Assembly (NCBI GenBank): GCA_009746045.1
Contig: RPFO01000486.1
Coordinates: 1 to 40,676 of the forward strand
Source of the DNA: Mesostigma viride
Lineage: Eukaryota > Streptophyta > Mesostigmatophyceae > Mesostigmatales > Mesostigmataceae
Length of the DNA: 40,676 nt
Direction of reading: 5' to 3'
Shown: piece by piece, positions 31,691-40,676 of the stretch
Layout of the letters: each line of letters opens with the position of its first letter
Numbering within the stretch: position 1 is the first letter of the stretch
The notes under the pieces: model-generated
Seen by the model: the letters and a program-made list of their open reading frames with translations, nothing else
What the model was told of the DNA's origin: nothing
Database searches by the model: none
Made by a program: the position numbers and the translations under genes

Positions 31691-31707
31691 TGGGTGGGTG
31701 GGGTGGC

Positions 31708-31958
31708 GGGAGGGAGGGAGGGAGGGAGGGAGGGAGGGAGGGAGGGAGGGAGGGAGGGAGGGAGGAGAGGGAGGGAGGGAGGGAGGGAGGGAGGGAGGGA
31801 GGGAGGGGGGGAGGGAGGGAGGGAGGGAGGGAGGGAGGGAGGGAGGGAGGGAGGGAGGGAGGGAGGGAGGGAGGAGGGAGGGGGAGGAGGGAGGGAGGGA
31901 GGGAGGGAGGGGGGGAGGGAGGGAGGGAGGGGGGAGAGGAGGGAGGGAGGGAGGGCGG
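31708..31958 (+). repeat. (GGGA)n tract
   Basis: About 250 bp of GGGA/GAGG repeats, entirely purine on this strand. It lies where copy A has only CTGGCTGGCTGG (about 27900), so it arose after the duplication. Confidence 0.93.
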
Positions 31959-32770
31959 GTGGGTGGGTGGTTATGGTGGGTGGATGGGTGCAAGGGTGGT
32001 TGCTTATAAGTGAATCGCCAGGTGGCTGGGGGATCGACGGGGTTTGGGAACTCCTAGGTGGGTGCATTGTTGGATGCCTGAGTGAAACTGTTGCATGGGC
32101 TGGAGGATTTGCACCGTTGGTTTGTGGCGGGTGGATGTGTAGCTGTGATTAGAAGTGGGTGGGGTGAGCGATGGGGAAGGTAGATGGGTGGGTGGGTGCA
32201 CGGATATGGGTGGGTGGGTGGTTTTGTAGTTGGGATCGACTCACCTAGCGCGGGTGGAGGGCTGTGCATGTTAGGGGTGAGATGGGTGGGTGACTGGCTG
32301 AGAGGATGTGGATGTGTGAGGGTGAGTGGGTGCAGGTCGGTGGGTATAAGGGTATGGGGGAAAGAGTGGTCGAGTGGGAAGGGGCGTGGGTGGGTCAGGG
32401 GTGGGCGGCCTGGTGGGCACACATGGGGCCAGCTGGCTGGGTGGTTAGGTGGCTGCGTGGTTTTAGTAATGGGTGCCTGGATAAAAGGATGGGTGTATGC
32501 CTCCTTATTGCCTAGGTGGGTAGATTGCATATGTGGCTAGCTGGGTGGGTGGATGTCCCAGTGGGTGGGTATGTGGCTGGGTGCCTGGGTGCACGAGTGG
32601 TTAGATAGGTTGGTTTAGTAGGTGCGTGGCTGGCTGGCTGGGTCACCGGGTGGGTGGACCAGTGGGTGGCTGGGTACTCAGGTGCGCAAGTGTATGAGTA
32701 CTTGTGTGGGTGGGCCAGGTGGATGCATGGGTGGGTGACTGCATGGGTGACTCGGTACGCACAAAGGGCA
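31959..32770 (+). repeat. TGGG-rich degenerate minisatellite, copy B
   Basis: Collinear with the right part of 27540-28770. Frames on either strand (for example 32054-32530) are composition artefacts. Confidence 0.8.
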
Positions 32771-33046
32771 ACGGATATAGACATGGGGATATGCCAATGC
32801 CTTGGGGTGAGCATACGTGGATGCCAGGTGACATGTGCCAGCCTGTCGTAGTTATACTATACCTTGGCGTTTGCTTGGCGTGTCGTTGCCAATAATTTCA
32901 CACAGGATGTACATGGTACGTGTTGGTAGCAATCACATGGCTGTGTTAGTGAGTGATGTTGCATGTATTGTTCAGCTTTCTTTCCCATTTTGCAATGTGC
33001 CAAGGTTCTTAAGTAGTTTAGAAGTATGGTGTCATGGGGTATACAT

Positions 33047-33101
33047 CAAGGAGACAACCAGCGCAGGCCAGAAATCGGGAGAATCCGGACCATGGTAGCT
33101 C
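33047..33101 (+). mobile_element. 55-bp LINE-derived patch
   Basis: Identical base for base to the reverse complement of 21462-21516, inside the LINE RT fragment, where it encodes RRQPAQARNRENPDHGSS. Copy A reads straight through this position (GGGTATACAT followed by ATGGACATGCACTGC at about 29036-29056), so the patch is an insertion specific to copy B. Confidence 0.9.
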
Positions 33102-33242
33102 ACATGCATGTGCACTGCACATCACACATTTGTGGCATACTCGCAATGTCTACCTTACATCTTGCATTCTGTTAGGAACAGTCGCCACTCAGGCATTCAC
33201 ATGCACCAGGGTTTCGCTCACTGTTTGTGCTGTAGTCATCGT

Positions 33243-33790
33243 TAAATAAAAATCTTTACAAAGCCTGGCAATTGTCATAATGTTGGGCTCCTTATGACAT
33301 GAGATTTTGCACACGAAGTTTTGCGACCATGCTTCAGATGCTTGCATGATGACGACCAGTTTTGGTTGTAATATGACATGGTGGTGCAGGTGCCCTGGTG
33401 CACCTAGAGCAGGGGTAGCTTACATTCCACCCTTGCATGAAGTAGCATAGAATGTATTAAAAGCCATATGCCCCTTCTCAGGGATATGTGCTACATTTAC
33501 TCCCAACGGAGTGATGTTGATAACTAATTAATTAATTAATGACATCATATTAATTTTTAAAATCATTATTGATAGCAACACTACCTTGTTAGCATTTGTT
33601 ACCATTCAGGGCTCCAAATGCCCTGAGGCGTTGTACAAGGTCTGAACAACCGTAATTCATTGTGGCTGTTAAGTTCCAGCTTCGTCGGGCATAATTCGTC
33701 TAACTATCTAAGTGCAAACGTTGTTTGGAAGGGACTCATTTTGGCCTTAATTAAGGATCTGGAGCAGGAGCACGTATTCCATGGACTGAT
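33243..33790. other. Unique 3' flank of copy B
   Basis: Paralogous to about 29190-29650, with an extra block of about 140 bp at 33383-33530 absent from copy A that ends in a TTAATTAATTAATTAA run. No gene. Confidence 0.6.
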
Positions 33791-34044
33791 GGGGGTGGGT
33801 GCATTAGAACTAAGCCGCGAAGACTAGCTGATCTCACTCTAATCTTATATACAAAGTTGTCTCCTTGATAATATACAAAGTTGTCTCTCTACAAAATCCT
33901 AACTACTCTACTCAGTCACGCACCCCTTCCTCCTGGCGTGGGGGAGGGGGGGCTCTTACATCGCCATGCGTCCAGGCATGATTTGTCTCGCTTCATGTAC
34001 CATGATTGCCTTTAATTTGACCATTAATTAATTAATTAAGAACT
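33791..34044. other. Possible 3' end of a minus-strand repeat
   Basis: The phrase ACAAAATCCTAACTACTCTACTCA at about 33891 resembles 18031-18055, which follows the stop of the minus-strand fragment there. Two copies of ATACAAAGTTGTCTC lie at about 33850 and 33873. A second TTAATTAATTAATTAA run at about 34024 precedes the CCATC repeat. Confidence 0.35.
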
Positions 34045-34140
34045 CCATCCATCCATCCTCCATCATCCATCCATCCATCCATCCATCCATCCATCATCCA
34101 TCCATCCATCATCCATCCATCCATCCATCATCCATCCATC
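34045..34140 (+). repeat. (CCAT)n/(CATC)n microsatellite
   Basis: Tandem ATCC with interspersed ATC units, leading into the polypyrimidine tract. Confidence 0.9.
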
Positions 34141-35319
34141 CTCCTCCCTCCTCCCTCTCTCCCTCCCTCCTCCTCCCTCCTCTCCCTCCCTCCCTCCTCC
34201 TCCTCCCTCCTCCCTCCCTCCCTCTCCTCCCTCCCTCCCCTCCTCCTCCTCCTCCCTCCCTCCCTCCTCCCTCTCCCTCCCTCCCTCCCTCCTCCTCCCT
34301 CCCCTCTCCCATCCCTCCTCTCCCTCCTCCCTCCTCCCTCCCTCCTCCCCTCCCTCCCTCCCTCCCTCCTCTCCCTCCCTCCCTCCTCCTCCCTCCTCCC
34401 TCCCTCCCTCCTCCTCCCTCCCTCCTCCCTCCTCCTCCCATCCTCCCTCCCCCCTCCTCCTCCCTCCTCCCTCCTCCTCCCTCCCTCCTCCCTCCCTCCT
34501 CCTCCTCCCTCCCTCCCTCCTTCCCTCCCTCCCTCCCTCTCCTTCTCCCTCCCTCCCTCCCTCCCTCCTCCCTCCCTCCCTCCCTCCCTCCTCCCCCTCC
34601 CTCCCTCCCTCCCTCCCTCCTCCTCCTCCCTCCCTCCCTCCTCCCTCCTCTCCTCCTCCTCCCTCCTCCCTCCCTCCCTCCTCCCTCCTCCTCCCTCCCT
34701 CCCCCTTCCTCCTCCCTCCTCCCTCCCTCCTCCCTTCCCCTCCTCCTCCCTCCCTCCCTCCCTCCTCCTCCCTCCCCTCCCTCCCTCCCTCCCTCCTGGC
34801 TCCTCCTCCCTCCTCCCTCCTCCTCCCTCCCTCCTCCTCCCTCCCTCCTCTCCTCCTCCTCCTCCTCCTCCTCCTCCCTCCCTCCCTCCCTCCCTCCTCT
34901 CCTCTCCCTCCCTCCTCCCTCCCTCCTCCTCCCTCCCTCCCTCCCTCCCTCCTCCCTCCCTCCTCCCTCCCTCTCTCTCCTCCCTCCCTCCCTCTCCCTC
35001 CCTCCCTCCTCCCTACCTCCCTCCTCCTCCCTCCCTCCCTCCCCCTCCTCCCTCCCTCCTCCCTCCCTCCCTCCCTCCCTCCCTCCTCTCTCCCTCCTCC
35101 TCCCTCCCTCCTCCCTCCCTCCCTCCTCCCCTCACCTCCCTCCCTCCTCCCTCCCTCCTCCCTCCCTCCTCCCTCTCCTCTCCTCCTCCCTCCCTCCTCT
35201 CCCTCCTCCTCCTCGCCTCCCTCCCTCCCTCCCTCCTCCTCCCTCTCCCTCCCTCCCTCCCTCTCCTCCCTCCTCCCTCCCTCCTCCCTCCCTCCCTCCC
35301 TCCCTCCCTCCCTCCATCC
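34141..35319 (+). repeat. 1.18-kb polypyrimidine tract
   Basis: Continuous CCT/CCCT/CTCC repeats. I find only about seven purines in nearly 1.2 kb (near 34311, 34440, 34798-34799, 35014, 35134 and 35215). The 464-codon minus-strand frame that crosses it (Gly/Arg/Glu only) is a composition artefact. Confidence 0.95.
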
Positions 35320-35575
35320 ATGATGAAATTTGGTCGGGTAGATTGCAATAGACTCCCTTTTGATGACGAACGCCGATCTAATTTTTTTGGCAGCCATCGC
35401 CCAGGGTTTTTCAGTTATCGCCAGCGGCCTGCCACAGATCTCGCTATTTTTCTGCACTTATGGCGGCACCACGCACGTGATCAGTGTGCCTGCGCCCCCT
35501 GCCCTCGTCTAGGTGCTATTAAACGTAGCTATGGAGGTCCCCATCGTCTTCAGCTCTTGCCGCCGATTCTATTGA
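35320..35575. other. Sequence between the pyrimidine tract and the LINE relic
   Basis: No gene. Only short frames without motifs. Confidence 0.4.
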
Positions 35576-36600
35576 TGCCAGATTGCTGCAAACAAAATCG
35601 CCCACGACATTGTCGTCGCCAAGAACGCCGCTAACAAGCGATCCAAGACTTCGGAAGCAACTTCGGAAGCAACTCCGATAGCTGCTGAAACCTCCTTGCC
35701 GGGTCACGCCATTTCTTCCTCATTCTACATGCCAGGCCAGCGTTTGAGCCTGGCAGACATCGATACCTTCCTCGCCTACAATGACGCCGCTGTGACAAGC
35801 GTGCTGAAGCTCCGCAACGACAACGACGCCCGATTCGCCACCCTAAGAGCGGCCAGGTTATGGAGGCTGCTTCGGATGAATGGCCTCATTGGATGAGCGC
35901 CAGCGTCGGCTTGCCTGTCTTATTTCGTGCTGCCCTGAACTTGTCGAGCTGCCGGCGACGACCATCGCCAGGCAGCCCCCGCGACCGATGTTAACGTGCA
36001 GCTGCAGGACGTCGCACAGTCTTTTACGACCGTGCAGGGCGACATTAAGGTCCTGACGGTGGCGTCTGCAGCTGCGACGGCACAATTGCTGGAGCTGAAG
36101 AAAGCCATGGCAGCCCCCGCCAAAACTACCACGTTTGCCGACGTCACCGGCAAGCAGTTGACCCCATCGTTCAACAGGCGGCCAAGTCTGCAGCTACCGC
36201 TGCGGTCACCCAGAATGCAGTGCAGCAACGCCAGCGCAATATGGTAATCAAAGGCTTCCAGACAGGGCGCGGCAGCACATGAGACAGCACACTCACTTGC
36301 CGAGGAGCTGCGCGGCCCAGCGTTTCTGGGGAAGATGCAGCTCCAGAACCGTGTTTGTCATTGAACGAGCCATTCGGCTGCCAGGCCCTCCGGGCCTGGT
36401 CGTCGTCACCATGGCCTCCATGCACGACAAACGCCTCGTGCTGGGAGCACGTCGTCTGCTCCAGCCCGGCGACTTCAGCCTCGACGAGGACTACACGCCG
36501 GCTCAACTGAAGGCGAGGAGCGCGGTGTGGAACAGCACCATCGTCCAGGGGGAGCGGCGTTGCCACCCTCCATCGCCTGACTACGTATGCATTGAGTCGT
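35576..36600 (+). pseudogene. LINE ORF1 relic (RRM-like nucleic-acid-binding protein)
   Basis: Three successive frames give parts of one protein. The first (35576-35896) reads MPGQRLSLADIDTFLAYND then RNDNDARFATLRAARL. The second (about 35975-36180) is a coiled coil with VQLQDVAQSFTTVQGDIKV. After another shift comes AVQQRQRNMVIKGFQTG at about 36213-36263, like the first strand of a LINE ORF1 RRM. The last block (about 36384-36550) has HDKRLVLGARRLLQPGDFS followed by LDEDYTPAQLKARSAVWN, the typical C-terminal domain that ends in an acidic ED-x-T/S motif. ORF1 binds element RNA and acts as a chaperone in retrotransposition. ORF2 does not follow, so the copy is 3'-incomplete. Confidence 0.65.
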
Positions 36601-36876
36601 CCCCCTCTTCTTCCCCTCTTTTTCAACCTCCACCGGCGGGCCGCTTCGGCCACTTGCCGCTTTCTCTTGGCCTGTTTTTGCGCGATGTCAACGGGATTTT
36701 CCATGGTGGCTGTACTTTCGCACGTAATTACGGGTGGTGCATTAAGCGCAGGCTTTCGACCTTCCCTTTCAACACCAAACTACTCCATCATCTTGTGTAA
36801 GTTTAGGGTCTTAGGGGCAGTGCAGCTTGTCTGGACGATCGATCATGCAGACAACCACACGTGACCCTGACCGAAA
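36601..36876. other. 3' flank of the LINE relic
   Basis: The frame from 36279 stays open to 36797 through Ser/Pro-rich sequence. I see no domain, and read-through past the ORF1 end is probably accidental. Confidence 0.35.
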
Positions 36877-37097
36877 TGACTACCAAAAAAGGACAAATGA
36901 TTACCGATTTTTACCGATGATTACACATGATTACACATGATTACCCGTACATGATTACCAAAAAAGGACAAATGATTACCGATTTTTACCGATGATTACA
37001 CATGATTACACATAATTACACGTACATGATTACCAAAAAAGGACAAATGATTACCGATTTTTACCGATGATTACACATGATTACATATGATTACACC
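36877..37097 (+). repeat. 75-bp tandem repeat, three units
   Basis: Units start at 36877, 36952 and 37027 (exactly 75 bp apart). Each begins with TGATTACCAAAAAAGGACAA and contains several copies of ATGATTACAC. Confidence 0.95.
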
Positions 37098-37541
37098 CCC
37101 GTATTACATAGGAAGGTGTGACTATGTACTCCACCTATGTACTCCAAGAGTACATAGGGTGGCACACTATGTACTCCAAGAGTACATAGTCCGGAGTACA
37201 TATGATCCGGATTTCCGAATAGGGGACTGCCGACGCGGTGAGACACGCCCGTATTACATAGGAAGGAGTGACTATGTACTCCACACTATGTACTCCAAGA
37301 GTACATAGGGTGGCACACTATGTACTCCAAGAGTACATAGTCCGGAGTACATATGATCCGGGATTTCCGAATAGGGGACTGCCGACGCGGTGAGACACGC
37401 CCGTATTACATAGGAAGGAGTGACTATGTACTCCACACTATGTACTCCAAGAGTACATAGGGTGGCACACTATGTACTCCAAGAGTACATAGTCCGGAGT
37501 ACATATGATCCGGGATTTCCGAATAGGGGACTGCCGAACTC
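37098..37541 (+). repeat. About 150-bp tandem repeat with perfect hairpins, three units
   Basis: The marker CCCGTATTACATAGGAAGG recurs at 37098, 37248 and 37400. Each unit carries two copies of a perfect 10-bp stem with a 3-base loop, CTATGTACTC-CAA-GAGTACATAG. A degenerate trailing piece reaches about 37620 (GCAGTGAGATACGCC). Confidence 0.95.
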
Positions 37542-37620
37542 GAGGCCCCCAGAGTACTAACTAGGCTGACTATCTACATGTACTCGAGTCACGACGCAGT
37601 GAGATACGCCAAGCCGCCCG

Positions 37621-38563
37621 AAGCAGATCTCTGCATGCGCCACGTGTAACGAGGGTTCTGCTTGCGAATTCGAATTGCGATGAGCCGTTGCAGACGCGCC
37701 GCCTAGATGTTTGAATTTCATCAACGAGCCTTGAACGAGCTGGTAAAGTTTGCCTGCCCCTGCATCACCTTGCGTTGGCTATGCCGATTGCAGTCCAGCC
37801 GACTGATAGTGGTGAAAGAATAAGCGCCCCCTAAACCCGCATGCTCACGATGCTTGAAGAAAAAAAAGCAAAAGGCGCACTAGGATGCATGACAAGCCCT
37901 TTTGGAGCCCCAGTTTAGCATGATTCGGTCATCCGTTTCCAGCCATCGGCAGCGCCAACTCCGATACAGCTTACTATGGCGTAGTCGGTAGCCAGCTACA
38001 CCGCTTTTCTTGCCTTTGTTTTACATGCAAACTTCAATTCGTTACATCGTGCGCCTGCGGCATATTTAAGAAAGCGGCTGCAAGCGCACCTTGCTGAGCC
38101 AGGTACACAATGTCTTCAGTCAGCGACCGCGCGTATGCATGCCACGTTTAGTCGCATCGAGTCGCGTAGACAATGCGTTCCGGATGAAATTGTTCACCGT
38201 TCAATTGCTCAGCGCTGCCTGAATGCAGCGCGCTTTATTACTGATCTGTCCTCTTTGCATGCATTGCAGTCGATTGTATGTTATTTTCACGTTGTCCATC
38301 TTTCCACTCGCTTTCATTGTTTACCAGATACCAAAAGTCTCCCACGAGGTAGGCGACACTTCAATCTCGCTTATTTTACACCTGGCACACCTGGGCTTCT
38401 CTGTATGTGCCGATGCCCATCGTAAGTTGTTGAACGTTTTTTGCCCTCCATGGTTTCCAATTTTCTAGGAGTTCTTAGGAGCTCTCTCTCCATTGACTTC
38501 TCTGTATCTTTTGCTTTGGCCATGCATGTTAGGGTAATGTCTTCCTTGCTGCCATGCTAGCGG
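37621..38563 (+). other. Unique sequence with a possible small promoter and ORF
   Basis: CATATTTAAG at 38061 resembles a TATA box, and an ATG at 38110 opens only 13 codons before TAG at 38149. A longer frame (38135-38425) has no motif. It could be the first exon of a gene, but no convincing donor or continuation is seen. Confidence 0.2.
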
Positions 38564-39795
38564 GCCCACGTGCTTGTTCCTTGTCAAAGTAGGGAGGCTC
38601 GCGGGGTAGGTGGCTGGTCATGCTTGTACCTTATCAAGGGAGGGGCCCACGTAGGGTAGGTGGGTGGGCATGCGTGTACCTTGTCAAGGGAGGGATTCAC
38701 GTATGGTAGGTGGGTGCACGAGCTTGGTCCTTGTCAAGAGGCACATACGTAGGGTAGGTGAGTGCACGTGCTTGTTACTGGTCAGGGAGGCATGGATGTG
38801 GGGTAGGCATGTGCACGTGCTTATTCCTTGTCAAGGGAGGGACGCACGTAGTGTAGGTGAGTTCATGTGCTTGTTCCTTGTCAAAGGAGGGGTGCACACA
38901 GGGTGGGTGGGTGCACGTGCTCGTTCCTTGTCAAGGGAGGCATGCATGTGGGGTAGGCATGTGCACGTGCTTGTTTCATGTCAAGGGAGGGATGCAGGTA
39001 GGGTAGGTGGGTGGGCTTGCTTGTTCCTTGTCAAGGGAGGGATGCACGTACGGTAGATGAGTGCACATGCTTGTTCCTTGTCAAAGGAGGGGGGCATGTG
39101 GAGTAGGAATGTGCACATGGTTGTTCCATGTCAAGGGAGGGATGCAGGTAGGGTAGGTGGGTGGGCATGCTTGTACCTTATCAAGGGAGGGGCGGACATC
39201 GGGTAGGTGGGTGCACGTGCTTGGTCCTTGCCAAGGGAGGGATTCACGTACGGTAGGTGAGTGCACATGCGTGTTCCTTGTCGAAGGAGGGGGCACTTAG
39301 GGTAGGTGGGTGCACGTGCTTGTTGCTTGTCAAGAGGCACGTACATAGGGTTGGTGGGTGCACGTGCTTGTTCCATGTCACAGGAGGGATGCACGTAGGG
39401 TAGGTGGGTGCACGTGCTTGTTACTGGTCAGGGGAGGCATGGATGTGGGGTAGGCATGTGCACGTGCCTATTCCTTGTCAAGGGAGGGACGCGCGTAGTG
39501 TAGGTGAGTTCATGTGCTTGGTCCTTGTCAAAGGAGGGGTGCACACAGGGTGGGTGGGTGCACGTGCTCGTTCGATTCTTGTCAAGGGAGGCATGCATGT
39601 GGGTAGGCATGTGCACGTGCTTGTTCCTTGTCAAAGGAGGGCTGCACATAGGGTAGGTGGGTGCACGTGCCCGTTCGATTCTTGTCAAGGGAGGCATGCA
39701 TGTGGGGTGGGGCATGTGCACGTGCTTGTTCCTTGTCAAAGTAGGGACTGCACAACAGGGTATGTGGGTGGTTTTGCTGGTTCCTTGCCATGGGA
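38564..39795 (+). repeat. 50-bp minisatellite, about 24 units
   Basis: The unit is of the form TTGTCAAGGGAGGGATGCAC followed by GTAGGGTAGGTGGGTGCACG and TGCTTGTTCC. Most units carry CACGTG. A block of about 170 bp starting near 38771 recurs at 39417, 646 bp later, with the same variant bases, so there is a higher-order repeat. Frames across it only reflect the repeat. Confidence 0.95.
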
Positions 39796-39809
39796 GGGAC
39801 GTAATAGGT

Positions 39810-40150
39810 TAGGTGGGTGCACGCATCATTTTTTTCCTTATTCTCAGCCATCAACTAGAACTTTCAGCTGCCAGTCCTCACTAGTCTACGACCGTAACTG
39901 CATTCGGGTTCATGTTAAATACGTTGCGTTTTTCTTGGACGCATGGAAGATGCTGTCATTTTCAAGAGAGGGATCACGTACGTATTGGTGGTGGTGCACG
40001 CATCGTCCCTTTTCTTACTAGTAGTTGCCTGTGTACTAGAAATTTCAACTGCTATTCCTCGCTACCGTATGCCGTAACTGCATTCGGGGCATTTTGCGTT
40101 TTCTATGAGTGCGTGACAGTTGCTGTCTTACTTGGACAAAGGCGGAATGA
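39810..40150 (+). repeat. Diverged tandem duplication of about 172 bp
   Basis: 39815-39970 and 39985-40140 share GTGCACGCATC, CTTTTC/CCTTATTCTC, a TTTCA(G/A)CTGC core, CGTAACTGCATTCGGG and a final TGCTGTC. They are diverged copies with indels. Confidence 0.65.
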
Positions 40151-40539
40151 ACTGGCAGGCAATCCGGAATGATTAAGACGGGAAGTTGGTCAACTCGCAC
40201 CTAAAAGCGGAGCCGCCATATGGACGGCGGTACTTTCAAATCAACATGGGCGATTACCCTGGCCGAGCGGCTTGAGGGTGAAAAGCTTCAAGACGCCACC
40301 TCATGGCCAAGGTTCTACTGCGTAACGGCTTAATTTATTACCTAAGATGTTCCGTGAACTTCATGTGCGTCATCTCCACGATTTCATCATGAAGCCCACG
40401 TTGACAACATCGGATGGAGTGATTTCGTGCAATTGATTATTAATGACTTCTTAAACATTTTAATGAAATGCCTAATTCAAAATGCATCTTGAAAAGCACC
40501 ATATCATGCAAGCCACTCACCATAGCCGGGGTCAATGCA
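40151..40539. other. No recognisable feature
   Basis: About 390 bp without a supported ORF or repeat. A tRNA-like D-arm at about 40262 was examined and rejected. Confidence 0.4.
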
Positions 40540-40676
40540 TTTTAGAATTCGGGGCCATAACCCGGACAGGCTGCGTTGCAGGCATGGGTTACTATTATTA
40601 CTGGGGCATAACGCCCCGTAACCACCGCAGTAGCCAGGGTCAACTACTGGGCCGTAAATACTGCGGTTAGGACGGT
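40540..40676. repeat. Partial GTTACGG-type repeat at the window end
   Basis: Words such as CCGTAACC, GGGTTACT and GGGCCGTAAATACTGCGG resemble the internal style of the 347-bp repeats, but I cannot align them base for base. The feature continues out of the window. Confidence 0.35.

Noticed and set aside
31514-32152. Several overlapping Gly/Arg/Glu frames on the plus strand and Pro/Ser frames on the minus strand
   Set aside because: They arise from (GGGA)n and TGGG repeats and are open in multiple frames at once.
34063-35457. 464-codon minus-strand ORF rich in Gly, Arg and Glu
   Set aside because: The frame is a translation of the polypyrimidine tract, where stops cannot easily occur. No gene signal surrounds it.
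40250-40330. tRNA-like segment (GGCCGAGCGGCTTGAGG)
   Set aside because: A D-arm resemblance to Ser or Leu tRNA is visible, but no acceptor stem pairs and no GGTTCGA-type T-arm is present at the right distance.
1-40676. CRISPR array, rRNA or bacterial operon structure
   Set aside because: No short palindromic repeats with unique spacers, no rRNA-like sequence, and no Shine-Dalgarno-led gene clusters. The tandem arrays have no spacer structure.

Overview
This window is eukaryotic, repeat-dominated nuclear DNA with no operons, no bacterial gene layout and no recognisable intact host gene. The content points to the green lineage: a Ty3/gypsy element with a chromodomain-like tail, a second LTR element with an initiator-Met-tRNA type primer site, and a Penelope-like reverse transcriptase with the CxC linker that I know from the Naiad/Chlamys group. 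A streptophyte alga such as Chara is my best guess, but that is an inference. The identifiable coding sequence is mostly retroelement protein in various stages of decay.

Layout. (1) 1-10160: tail of an unknown ORF, then a degenerate Ty3/gypsy element reading rightward: gag with a CAG/CAA tract, zinc knuckle, protease, RT, RNase H, integrase (DDX35E) and chromodomain, followed by an extra ~2.4 kb ORF of unknown function, a polypurine tract and a 582-bp 3' LTR with 11-bp inverted ends. Its 5' LTR is not in the window. (2) 10268-17917: an old LTR split by a young second LTR element (10454-17703). That element has two 700-bp LTRs that read as identical, GTGGG target duplications, a primer site and a polypurine tract, but its 5.85-kb interior has no coding capacity. 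(3) 17918-21180: an A-tract, a minus-strand ORF fragment, and a Penelope-like element with RT motifs broken by two frameshifts. (4) 21401-22026: minus-strand LINE RT with an internal deletion. (5) 22027-33790: a large tandem duplication. Copy A (about 22.9-29.8 kb) and copy B (about 29.8-33.8 kb) share a ~360-bp satellite (six units against about 1.6), conserved exon-like blocks of an unrecognised gene, TGGG-rich DNA and a unique 3' flank. Copy A is also bracketed by two 347-bp direct repeats. Copy B carries a (GGGA)n tract and a 55-bp LINE-derived patch. (6) 34045-35319: CCATC repeats, then about 1.18 kb of nearly pure pyrimidine. (7) 35576-36600: LINE ORF1 relic. (8) 36877-40676: three tandem-repeat families (75 bp, a 150-bp family with perfect hairpins, and a 50-bp minisatellite rich in CACGTG), a diverged ~172-bp duplication, and the edge of another repeat.

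How the parts relate. The genes do not form a pathway. The window is a record of nested insertion, tandem duplication and repeat expansion. The two items most likely to be undescribed are the accessory ORF after the integrase of the Ty3 element and the duplicated multi-exon gene family in 25.1-26.3 kb and 30.4-31.7 kb.
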